Of a stretch of DNA of 18,098 nt, positions 7,601 through 12,966 are shown piece after piece; the first letter of the stretch is position 1, and every line of letters starts with the position of its first letter. The notes under the pieces were generated by a model. It had not been told where the DNA came from and made no database searches. It saw only the letters and a list, made by a program, of their open reading frames with translations. The translations under genes were made by a program, and so were the position numbers. The DNA comes from Porphyromonadaceae bacterium (GTDB lineage: Bacteria; Bacteroidota; Bacteroidia; Bacteroidales; Paludibacteraceae): positions 1 through 18,098 of the forward strand of contig CAJPNS010000030.1 in the NCBI GenBank assembly GCA_905372135.1, read 5' to 3'.

Positions 7601-9906
7601 TTATCGCGGTGTGGCTTGCCTTGGCGTCCGTAGGTCATACCCGTCTGTGTGGCGAAGTTTACACCCGACGGCGTGTGGCTGCTCTCTGCCCATCCCTTGA
7701 GGGTATTGGAGTAGTTGTCGCAGCTCATACCCGAAGAGGCAAACATCTCAGAGCCATTCGTAAGAGCATCGATACGAAGCGAACCGAGATCGCGGTCGAA
7801 AGCGGTAGCCTGCTTGAACATACCGTTCATATTGGCGACACTGCGGGTATTCCAACCGCTTATATCTTGGTTGAATGCGGTAGCCTTGAAAAACATACTT
7901 GCCATATTGGTAACGTTAGACACCTTACCACCCCAATTAAGCGGGCTATTGAACGCTATGGCTTCTCGAAACATATGGCTCATATCGGCGACAGCAGCTA
8001 CATTCCAGTTGCTGAGGTCGCGATTGAATGCCTTGGCTCCGCCGAACATACGTATCATATTGGTAACGTGCGAAACGTCCCAGCCGCTTATATCTTGGTT
8101 GAATGTCTCTGCCGAAGCAAACATAGCCCTCATATCGGTAACGCTCGAAACGACCCAATTGTTAAGCGGCTGATTGAATTTGGTTGCTTGACTGAACATA
8201 CTGTTCATATTGGTAATATGCGATACATTCCAATCGTTTACGGATGTATTATATACGAGAGCGGCACAATTCTTAAACATATTGTTTAGATCGGTTACCG
8301 CCGAAAGGTCGGGCTTGTCGGTAGCAGTTATGTCCATATTGCCGCAACCAAAGAAAGCTTTATCGAGCGAAGTCCATTTGGTAGTCCCCCACTGGGTTAC
8401 CTTAGTGAGCCTCTGCTTGTCGGCTTTATCGGCACTTAAGCCTGTAAGCTTGTTTGTAGCGCTCGACGAGTAGGCAATGATGCGATATTTGGCACCTGCC
8501 CTAAGCCCCGTAAGTTTAAACGGCGAAGCCGCCGTACCGGAAGCTGTAGTAATGGTACCATTGTCGTAGGGAGGAGCTAAGTTTGCCCACTCTACAGTAA
8601 AATTATTACCGATAAGGTTGGTTATAAGCTCAGTAGTATTTACACCCGATTTCGACATATCCCACTCGGAAACGTAGTAGGCAGGTAAGGCACATCCCGG
8701 CACAAACCGCCCGCCCCAGAAAGTCCAGTAGAGAGGAGCTACCATAAGTGCCGCGATAGCATCGCGTCCCATCTCGTTGTAAGCATCAAATACAGTCGCG
8801 ACACTACCTAAAGTTACAAAGGTTCTATTATGTGCCGCTGCTTGTGTCTTCCAGCTATCGAGTGTAATTGAGAGATTTTGACAGCTCATATTGCAGCCTC
8901 CGAGCATATTTCGCATTTCGATAATAGCATTTATCTCAAAACCATCAAGACGCTGATTGAATGCAGTAGCACCTTCGAACATACTACTCATATCGGTAAC
9001 TTTAGCAGTATTCCAGCTATTGAGAGGTTGGTTGAATGACGTAGCATCCCAGAACATACTTTCCATATTAGTAACCTTCGCCGTATTGAAGTTGGTCAAC
9101 GGTTGATTGAATGAAGTAGCTTTAGCGAACATATATTCCATATGGTTAACATTCTGCGTATTCCAATTACTCAAAGGCTGATCGAATGAAGTAGCTCCGA
9201 AGAACATACTTCCCATATCGGTAACCTTCGCCGTATTCCAATTGTTAAGAGGCTGATTAAATGAGGTAGCCTCTCTGAACATATAACTCATATTGGTAAC
9301 GTTTGCCGTATTCCAATTGTTAAGAGGCTGATTAAATGAGGTAGCTCCGGAGAACATTTGCTCCATATTCTTAATATTCTGTGTATTCCACCCCGATATA
9401 GAGCCATTGCTATTTACAAGGCTTGTACAACCATAAAACATACGCCCCACATTTTGGCAAGCAGAGAGGTCGGGCACACCGGTAGCGGTTACATCCATGT
9501 TTTCGCATTCATAGAATGCTTCCTCCAGACTGCTCCATTTGGTAGTACCCCACTGCTCTATGGCTACGATAGCTTTTTTGCTGGTGTCAGAATAGGAAGA
9601 AAAATCTAATTCTTTTAAGCCGGTACCAAAGGCATATATTTTGTACGTTGTCCCGGGAGTAAGCCCGCTTATAAGCTGTCCGGAAGTCGCACCACTTATA
9701 GTAATCGCTGCACCTGTCGCTAGACCTGTAACAGGATTGATAGGCTCATATTTTAGGGTGTATCCGCTATAAAAACTTGCCGGGAACACAATAGTCCCAC
9801 TTGCCGGAGCTACCCATCTGGTTATAAACCAATCACTTGCATTTTGCCCTACCACAGCAGAGGCGAGGGCTGCAAAGAAAAATAAAGAAATAAAAGCTCT
9901 TTTCAT
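1..9906 (-). CDS. Giant BspA-family leucine-rich-repeat surface protein (3' end beyond window)
   Basis: The frame is open for 3302 codons from ATG at 9906 to the left edge, with no stop or frameshift. Residues 1-21 (MKRAFISLFFFAALASAVVG and on) form a Sec signal peptide. Then come a beta-rich domain (about 22-110) and seven blocks of 25-residue repeats of the form FNQPLNNWNTxNVTNMxxMF, at residues 118-350, 505-739, 898-1106, 1250-1612, 1771-1933, 2096-2382 and 2538-2752. These match the BspA/DUF285 family. Linkers of about 140-165 residues separate the blocks, and residues 2753-3302 are non-repeat. By family knowledge such proteins are exported and act in adhesion or host and matrix binding; here that is inference. 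A type IX secretion sorting domain would lie past the edge and is not seen. The start is supported by the signal peptide and the promoter at 9961-9990. No neighbour shares its direction closely enough to suggest an operon. Confidence 0.93.
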   Translation of the reverse strand, partial: MKRAFISLFFFAALASAVVGQNASDWFITRWVAPASGTIVFPASFYSGYTLKYEPINPVTGLATGAAITISGATSGQLISGLTPGTTYKIYAFGTGLKELDFSSYSDTSKKAIVAIEQWGTTKWSSLEEAFYECENMDVTATGVPDLSACQNVGRMFYGCTSLVNSNGSISGWNTQNIKNMEQMFSGATSFNQPLNNWNTANVTNMSYMFREATSFNQPLNNWNTAKVTDMGSMFFGATSFDQPLSNWNTQNVNHMEYMFAKATSFNQPLTNFNTAKVTNMESMFWDATSFNQPLNSWNTAKVTDMSSMFEGATAFNQRLDGFEINAIIEMRNMLGGCNMSCQNLSITLDSWKTQAAAHNRTFVTLGSVATVFDAYNEMGRDAIAALMVAPLYWTFWGGRFVPGCALPAYYVSEWDMSKSGVNTTELITNLIGNNFTVEWANLAPPYDNGTITTASGTAASPFKLTGLRAGAKYRIIAYSSSATNKLTGLSADKADKQRLTKVTQWGTTKWTSLDKAFFGCGNMDITATDKPDLSAVTDLNNMFKNCAALVYNTSVNDWNVSHITNMNSMFSQATKFNQPLNNWVVSSVTDMRAMFASAETFNQDISGWDVSHVTNMIRMFGGAKAFNRDLSNWNVAAVADMSHMFREAIAFNSPLNWGGKVSNVTNMASMFFKATAFNQDISGWNTRSVANMNGMFKQATAFDRDLGSLRIDALTNGSEMFASSGMSCDNYSNTLKGWAESSHTPSGVNFATQTGMTYGRQGKPHRDKLTSQKSWTISGDNFDLACSIGLITPDVYVSEWDMSKPASTSRPDAATTLMTNFLGTKFVVEYVNLADPTDKGKVTNASSPPLMPFKLTGLRAGAKYRLIAYPNPNVSGSVFEGLSGSGSDAKRLSKVTQWGTNTWTKLSNSFDGCENMDITATDVPNLSACQNIIAMFWACKSLVYNASINNWQTANVTNMSRMFKGAMAFNQPLNNWNTANVTNMQSMFEGATSFNQDISGWNTTKVTNMTSMFAKATSFNQDIRGWSTSEVIDMRAMFFGATSFNQPIGNWNTRKVNYFRGMFKDATAFDQPLDGLELNAIYDMEDMLKGCGMSCENLSTTLNGWKTQAATLNKNSISLGALNADQYYNQLGQAAINALRGRGWTITGGTYAEDCITPASWFITEWKPSGSSIRFPANGATNFTIKYAEIDNAGTVIGTWQTLTIVTGYETIPVTPGKLYRIMAYGGPFNQVYFHKYHQNKDDIIRVTQWGTTVWSTFKLAFAGCGNLDITATDIPNLSAVTDMSEMFYECYKLVNANGSMKNWNTANVTDMNSMFFANQLFNQDISGWNVSNVTNMKAMFAYAKTFNQDISGWDVSKVTNMSAMFSNTEAFNQDISGWDVSHVTDMSSMFGHTKVFNQNINNWNVSSVTDISYMFYQAKAFNQPLNNWDVSHVENINNTFGYTEAFNQDISGWDVSKVTDMEFTFCGSKAFNKPLDSWDVSRVKYMNYMFSGAKKFNQPLNNWRVDSVMNMDKMFKNAIAFNQPLNNWNTAKVTYMESMFEGATAFNQPLNNWRTDSVTNMNNMFKSATAFDQPLDSFKINALSSPFASIDMFQDCGMSCQNLSSTLDSWKTQAATLNKNNIDLGDISTVPNMYNEAGQAAIAALRARGWTITGGRFAANCISPDYFVTEWDMSKPASTSRPDAATTLMTNFFGTKFVVEYVNLTDPTDKGKVTNANSAGSMPFKLTGLRAGAKYRLMAYPNPNVPGSALTKLSTDSGADHPRLSKVTQWGTNEWTSWHKAFANCLNMDVTATDIPVFANGIILEHMFLNCTSLVYNPSINNWDMSGVTNISSMFANASLFNQPIGKWDTRNVIFMGRVFYNAFSFNQNINGWNTENVKSMTYMLAGANSFDQPLDSFKINAISIYYFSMDNMFYNCGISCENFSVTLDSWKTQAATLNKQYIKLGTITQYYNQTGQAAITALTTAPLNWTIYGGTYAADCITPASWFTTVWDITKLTIRHFNAPDTTIAFPGLGTNYRIDWEDVDDPTNPAKHGTVTVSSSNGSSNPYYLSVPPGTTKVRIKAHKASGTFNGFWHLPAHTNKTDNNRLIAVEQWGTTKWDVSGLSAAFINCINMDVTATDKPNLSQCTSLSNMFLNCRSLVNTNGSISGWNTENITSMGDMFYKATAFNQPLNSWNTAKVTYMGGMFNGATSFNQPLNSWNTAKVTDMGGMFYGATSFNQPLNNWNTEKVTNMGDMFFGATLFNQDISGWNTENVTNMRRLFRGASSFNRPLNNWNTMNVKSMGEMFQEATSFNQPLGNWDTRNVMVMNEMFQDASSFNQPLNSWNTAKVTTMDKMFEYATSFNQPLDSFKIDAITTMGEMLRGCKMSCENLSITLDSWKTQAATLNKNNIYLGSVLTIPKTYNEMGRDAIAALTARGWTVTGGLFARDCISPDYYVSVWDMSKAGAHPTELTTNLWGGNFTVEWKNLDDGTEGNLPSATATTAPLTITGLTAGKRYRVVAYPNSTPGSILKKLATEDGGGNTRTDVARLDSVTQWGANKWMSLEGAFRHCSRMDVTATDVPDLSGISGNKSLNFMFEGCENLVYNSTINNWVTTGVTDMSGMFSGAKAFNQPIGSWDTENVGAMVSMFFNAETFNQNISGWDTRRVKNMFGMFESAKAFDQPIGIWNVDSVYNMLGMFHNAKAFNQEISHWNVERVMTMESMFWEADAFDQDLSNWTLKSVISIAYMFKADLNKGMSCKNYSNTLLGWAINPLTKTGLNFGGQDNRQYNIIGKDARDILTQAVAQGGKGWTISGDTYDKNCGIDYVWTGAVSTDITNPANWQGGEAPQSEMTPETTVYDSFEGTKTTVAFASTATNDMYIPAIPPIPDADHPHVKPALLFGWNFRNLINESNKRTVIMPGANLFIGGYVLGSSTPADVDKIVVKADSINPNGSLILSRHPCDKPVYATVEMYSKARKTPTPSTWVDNINGSPTKDSTFTASYRWQFIGIPVEGEVANVFYGSYLRKYDETYNDPNRYYRKWRNIGANETWQPLEPFAGYEVTSRTPKVYTFKGRLLHCPQEITLTRQAAEVTAVDPSITDPRQRRWGLGHNIIGNSYTAALQTYRGKIWEDLSPNKWFDLDSMPLEATIYYYNTGSLAEWAGGSTWSGAGSWEAEPTNTVTYHKVQSIPSMQGFMIKFREDTLGKGVGAPVKIRIAQRTQKEAWEVLPLGGNQLPQRAPQAEQPDPVHGYLNIGLTSRRSVSSIRLVEAEGTTDEFDNGWDGMQLNTGRSSSATLFVPSAYGDLQVSTSDNIVGDRFG
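1651..2295 (-). repeat. BspA LRR block 7 (about 5 repeats)
   Basis: Residues 2538-2752, the last repeat block. The units are NQPIGS, NQNISG, DQPIGI, NQEISH and DQDLSN. It ends in the alternative cap YSNTLLGWA, like block 2, and passes into the non-repeat C-terminal region. Confidence 0.88.
2761..3621 (-). repeat. BspA LRR block 6 (about 8 repeats)
   Basis: Residues 2096-2382. Eight repeats, almost all NQPLNS/NQPLNN, with one NQDISG unit. The units around 3235-3400 are close DNA copies at 75-bp spacing. Confidence 0.9.
4108..4596 (-). repeat. BspA LRR block 5, the shortest (about 3 repeats)
   Basis: Residues 1771-1933. Only three repeats (NQPIGK, NQNING, DQPLDS) sit between a full N-cap and a full LDSWKTQAATL C-cap, so block length varies while both caps are kept. 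Confidence 0.87.
4672..4893 (-). repeat. Duplicated linker segment, copy 2
   Basis: Part of the linker between blocks 4 and 5 and the partner of 7288-7509. Differences cluster in the middle, around 4738-4765. The conserved flanks encode a type-A linker domain whose relatives also precede blocks 2 and 7 in more diverged form. Confidence 0.9.
5071..6159 (-). repeat. BspA LRR block 4, the longest (about 11 repeats)
   Basis: Residues 1250-1612. Eleven repeats fall in two runs. The first half is dominated by NQDISGWDVS units, and the last four are NQPLNN/DQPLDS units. This suggests separate local expansion of two repeat flavours within one block. Confidence 0.9.
6589..7215 (-). repeat. BspA LRR block 3 (about 5 repeats)
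   Basis: Residues 898-1106. Five repeats (NQPLNN, NQDISG, NQDIRG, NQPIGN, DQPLDG) lie between the QWGTNTW N-cap and the LNGWKTQAATL C-cap. The N-cap carries Cys residues in the segments GCENMD, SACQN and WACKS. Confidence 0.88.
7288..7509 (-). repeat. Duplicated linker segment, copy 1
   Basis: Part of the linker between blocks 2 and 3. It aligns without gaps to 4672-4893 at a constant offset of 2616 bp (872 codons). It includes exact matches of 50 bp (copy 2: 4688-4737) and 71 bp (copy 1: 7439-7509; copy 2: 4823-4893). The encoded segment contains KLTGLRAGAKYRI and VNLADPTDKGKVTNA. Confidence 0.9.
7690..8394 (-). repeat. BspA LRR block 2 (about 6 repeats)
   Basis: Residues 505-739. Repeats mix the NQPLNN and NQDISGW types and include divergent forms (NRDLSN, NSPLNWGG, DRDLGS). 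One unit is a residue longer than the rest. The C-terminal cap differs from blocks 1 and 3-6: it reads YSNTLKGWAES followed by a distinct insert, and resembles the cap of block 7. Confidence 0.88.
8857..9555 (-). repeat. BspA LRR block 1 (about 6 repeats)
   Basis: Residues 118-350 of the giant protein. The block opens with the N-cap QWGTTKW...NMDVTAT, carries six 25-residue repeats mostly of the NQPLNNWNT type, and ends with a Cys-containing cap and the LDSWKTQAA motif. Two adjacent units share an exact 41-bp DNA match (9230-9270 and 9305-9345, offset 75 bp), a sign of recent tandem duplication. Confidence 0.9.
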
Positions 9907-9960
9907 ATTGTGTTTTGTGTTTTGGTTTGACAATTAAGTTACTTACATATTTTGAATTTG

Positions 9961-9990
9961 CAAAGGTAATATATTTTTTGCTATACCAAA
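9961..9990 (-). promoter_or_regulatory. Bacteroidetes-type promoter for the giant surface protein
   Basis: Read on the minus strand, TTTG (9987-9990) is followed after 18 nt by TACCTTTG (9961-9968), matching the Bacteroidetes -33/-7 consensus. Transcription would start near 9954, giving a leader of about 48 nt before the ATG at 9906. No Shine-Dalgarno is seen, as is usual in this phylum. Confidence 0.65.
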
Positions 9991-10050
9991 AAATTTAAGA
10001 CAAAACATTGCATCGAAAAAACTATTGTAGTCCGATAATAATCAACAGAC

Positions 10051-10092
10051 AACAATAAAAAAGGGATACTCCGTTTGTCGAATATCCCTTTT
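10051..10092 (-). terminator. Rho-independent terminator after sdhB
   Basis: A 10-bp perfect stem (AAAAGGGATA at 10059-10068 pairing with 10083-10092) encloses a 14-nt loop. On the minus strand it is followed by a T-rich tail (TTTTTTATTGTTG). It lies 45 nt past the sdhB stop codon and closes the sdh operon ahead of the giant gene's promoter. Confidence 0.8.
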
Positions 10093-10137
10093 CCCTGATA
10101 AGAAATAATATTAACTATGTAATCGCAACTACACGTA

Positions 10138-10893
10138 TCAATCTTTAAACTTGGCTCCGATATATTCTCGGTTGAGCCTTGCTATGTGTGTGATAGATAC
10201 CGATTTAGGACACTCTGCTTCGCAAGCACCTGTGTTGGTACAGTTGCCGAAGCCGAGTTCGTCCATCTTGGCTACCATTGCTTTGGCACGAGCCGCTTTC
10301 TCTATCTTACCTTGCGGCAAGAGAGCGAGTTGGCTTACCTTGGCTGCAACGAACAACATAGCCGAACCGTTTTTACAAGCTGCCGCACAAGCACCGCAAC
10401 CGATACACGATGCAGCGTCCATAGCCTCGTCTGCGACAGGTTTCGGTATGGGTATAGCGTTAGCATCGGGTATACCGCCCGTATTGACGTTTACATATCC
10501 GCCTGCTTGCATAATCTTGTCGTAGGCATTGCGGTCTACTATCAAGTCTTTGATAACGGGGAAAGCACGGCTTCGCCACGGTTCGATGGTGATGGTTTCG
10601 CCATCGTGGAACTTACGCATATGGAGCTGACAGGTAGTAATAGCCTGGTCGGGACCGTGCGGATGTCCGTTGATGTATAGCGAACACATACCGCATATAC
10701 CTTCGCGGCAATCGTGGTCGAATGCAATGGGTTCTTTATGTTCTTGTACCAACTTTTCGTTGAGAATGTCTATCATTTCGAGGAATGAGGCATCGGTCGA
10801 AATATTATTCAGCTCGTATGTTTCAAACATTCCTTTTACCTTAGGTCCGGCTTGACGCCATACTTTGACTTTTATATTTATGCTTTTTTCCAT
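10138..10893 (-). CDS. sdhB: Succinate dehydrogenase/fumarate reductase iron-sulfur subunit
   Basis: 251 residues. Passes electrons between the flavoprotein and the membrane cytochrome b in complex II, at the inner face of the cytoplasmic membrane. The [2Fe-2S] ligands are C62, C67, C70 and C88 (motif CREGICGMC). The [4Fe-4S] and [3Fe-4S] ligands lie in CIGCGACAAAC (C163, C166, C169, C173) and CTNTGACEAEC (C218, C224, C228). All three clusters are therefore intact. The start MEKSINIKVKVWRQ was chosen because it begins at the conserved family N-terminus and lies 7 nt after the sdhA stop. An upstream ATG at 10926 would overlap sdhA and add 11 unconserved residues. Last gene of the sdhC-A-B operon. 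Direction of catalysis (succinate oxidation or fumarate reduction) cannot be told from sequence; in anaerobic Bacteroidales the homologue works as a fumarate reductase. Confidence 0.95.
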   Translation of the reverse strand: MEKSINIKVKVWRQAGPKVKGMFETYELNNISTDASFLEMIDILNEKLVQEHKEPIAFDHDCREGICGMCSLYINGHPHGPDQAITTCQLHMRKFHDGETITIEPWRSRAFPVIKDLIVDRNAYDKIMQAGGYVNVNTGGIPDANAIPIPKPVADEAMDAASCIGCGACAAACKNGSAMLFVAAKVSQLALLPQGKIEKAARAKAMVAKMDELGFGNCTNTGACEAECPKSVSITHIARLNREYIGAKFKD

Positions 10894-10900
10894 AATATTA

Positions 10901-12883
10901 TTACGATTTATAGTTACGTTGAGCACGAATGGTAAATTCGTATTTTAAATCTTCTTTGATTAGTTCCGGGTCTTGGTCTTCACCCTTATAGAGCCAGCAG
11001 GCAGCATACGAGTATTTGTCGTCCTGACGGAGAGCTTCGCCCTCTGCTGTCTGGTATTCTTCGCGGAAGTGTCCGCCGCACGATTCGTTACGGTTCAGCC
11101 CGTCGAGAGCCATCAGATAGCCCACTTCGATGAAGTCTGCCAGACGGATGGCTTTTTCGAGTTCCACGTTGAAGTCTGACGACGAACCGGGGATATACAC
11201 ATTGCTCCAGAACTCTTTTTTTATCTCTTTGATTCGTACCAGAGCCTCTTTGAGCGATTCTTCGGTGCGAGCCATACCTACGTTGTCCCACATCACGTGC
11301 CCAAGCTCTTTGTGGATAGAGTCCACAGAACGTTTACCTTTGATATTGAGCATACGGGTTATTTTATCTTTTATAGCCTGCTCTGCCTGCACAAATTCGG
11401 GCAGGTCGGTGCTCAGTCGCGGTTCCTGTATCTGGTCTGCAAGATAGTTTTGGATAGTATACGGCAATACGAAATATCCGTCTGCCAAACCCTGCATCAG
11501 AGCCGAAGCACCGAGACGGTTGGCACCGTGGTCGGAGAAGTTTGCCTCGCCGATAGCGAAGAGTCCTTTGATAGATGTCTGTAAGTCGTAATCGACCCAG
11601 ATACCGCCCATTGTGTAGTGTATGGCGGGGAAAATCATCATAGGTGTCTCGTAAGGATTTTCGTCTACTATCTTTTCGTACATCTGGAATAGGTTGCCGT
11701 AGCGAGCCTCTACCACGTCTCTGCCGAGGCGTTCGATGGCGTATTTGAAGTCGAGATAAACGGCAAGACCTGTATTGTTGACGCCGAAACCTGCATCACA
11801 ACGTTCTTTTGCGGCACGCGAAGCCACGTCGCGAGGAACAAGGTTACCGAAAGCAGGATAACGACGTTCGAGGTAGAAGTCTCTGTCTTCGTCTTTTATC
11901 TCGGTCGGTTTCATCTTGCCTGCACGTAATGCTTCGGCATCTTCTTTTTTCTTAGGTACCCAGATACGTCCGTCGTTACGTAACGATTCGGACATAAGTG
12001 TCAGTTTGCTCTGATAGTCGCCGTGAACAGGTATACAAGTCGGGTGAATCTGAGCAAAACACGGATTGGCAAAGAAAGCACCTTTTTTGTAACACTGTAT
12101 GGCTGCCGAGCCGTTAGATGCCATAGCATTGGTCGACAAGAAGAAAGCGTTGCCATAACCGCCTGTGGCTATTACCACTGCGTGAGCAAAGAATCGTTCG
12201 AGTTTGCCTGTTATCAGATTACGTGCTATGATACCTCTGGCACGCTCTACTCCGTCTTTGTCTTTTACCAGCACTACATCGAGCATCTCGTGGCGGGGAA
12301 ACAGTTTCACGCTGCCTTTGTGTATCTGACGCGATAGGGCAGAGTATGCACCGAGCAGCAGCTGCTGACCTGTTTGTCCTTTGGCGTAGAATGTACGCGA
12401 TACCTGAGCTCCGCCGAACGAACGGTTGTCGAGCAGACCGCCGTATTCGCGAGCAAAGGGAACACCCTGTGCCACACATTGGTCGATAATATCGTTTGAT
12501 ACCTCTGCCAGACGGTATACGTTGGCTTCGCGGGCACGATAGTCGCCCCCTTTGATGGTATCGTAATAAAGACGATATATCGAGTCTCCGTCGTTTTGAT
12601 AGTTTTTAGCGGCATTGATACCACCTTGTGCAGCAATAGAGTGTGCTCTGCGTGGAGAGTCCTGAATGCAGAAATTGAGCACGTTGAAGCCGAGTTCGCC
12701 GAGTGAGGCGGCAGCCGAGGCTCCTGCCAGACCCGTACCGACTACTATTATATCCAGACGGCGTTTGTTTGCCGGGTTTACAAGTTTCTGATGAGATTTA
12801 TAGTTTGTCCATTTTTCCGCGAGAGGTCCCTCCGGAACAGGTGTCGTGAATACACCGTTTTCTATTTTTATTGAATCATTCAT
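10901..12883 (-). CDS. sdhA: Succinate dehydrogenase/fumarate reductase flavoprotein subunit
   Basis: 660 residues. This is the catalytic subunit interconverting succinate and fumarate. An N-terminal Rossmann FAD site is seen at DIIVVGTGLAGASAAASLG (about residues 44-62). H81 in AHSIAAQGGINAA is the expected covalent FAD histidine. HPTCIP and the C-terminal GANRLGASALMQGLADG are substrate- and FAD-site segments of the family. The extended N-terminus of about 40 residues before the FAD motif is typical of the Bacteroidetes/epsilonproteobacterial type. The start MNDSIKIENG is preferred; the frame stays open upstream into sdhC, but that extension has no family likeness. sdhC lies 83 nt upstream and sdhB 7 nt downstream. 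Confidence 0.95.
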   Translation of the reverse strand: MNDSIKIENGVFTTPVPEGPLAEKWTNYKSHQKLVNPANKRRLDIIVVGTGLAGASAAASLGELGFNVLNFCIQDSPRRAHSIAAQGGINAAKNYQNDGDSIYRLYYDTIKGGDYRAREANVYRLAEVSNDIIDQCVAQGVPFAREYGGLLDNRSFGGAQVSRTFYAKGQTGQQLLLGAYSALSRQIHKGSVKLFPRHEMLDVVLVKDKDGVERARGIIARNLITGKLERFFAHAVVIATGGYGNAFFLSTNAMASNGSAAIQCYKKGAFFANPCFAQIHPTCIPVHGDYQSKLTLMSESLRNDGRIWVPKKKEDAEALRAGKMKPTEIKDEDRDFYLERRYPAFGNLVPRDVASRAAKERCDAGFGVNNTGLAVYLDFKYAIERLGRDVVEARYGNLFQMYEKIVDENPYETPMMIFPAIHYTMGGIWVDYDLQTSIKGLFAIGEANFSDHGANRLGASALMQGLADGYFVLPYTIQNYLADQIQEPRLSTDLPEFVQAEQAIKDKITRMLNIKGKRSVDSIHKELGHVMWDNVGMARTEESLKEALVRIKEIKKEFWSNVYIPGSSSDFNVELEKAIRLADFIEVGYLMALDGLNRNESCGGHFREEYQTAEGEALRQDDKYSYAACWLYKGEDQDPELIKEDLKYEFTIRAQRNYKS

Positions 12884-12918
12884 CTTGATTTTTAGACTTT
12901 TTTGTTTTATCGAATAAA

Positions 12919-12950
12919 GAATAACATCAAAAAACATCTTTTTGTTATTC
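12919..12950 (-). other. Hairpin in the sdhC-sdhA spacer
   Basis: An 8-bp perfect inverted repeat (GAATAACA at 12919-12926, TGTTATTC at 12943-12950) has a 16-nt AT-rich loop, within the 83-nt gap between sdhC and sdhA. It could tune or process the operon transcript. The stem is weak and no strong T-tract follows directly, so it is unlikely to be a full terminator. Confidence 0.4.
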
Positions 12951-12966
12951 ATTACAAAAGTGGTGA

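Noticed and set aside
1912..8289. Plus-strand open frames with a repeating pattern such as xxEHTxHIGNxRxIPxAYILIE
   Set aside because: They are the exact antisense of the 25-residue repeats. The regular 75-bp unit keeps the opposite strand open, they have no promoters or family likeness, and the minus-strand frame has a signal peptide and known repeat family.
1651..9555. CRISPR array as an explanation for the regular 75-bp repeats
   Set aside because: The repeats are translated in frame, vary at wobble positions, lack unique spacers, and belong to a coding LRR family.
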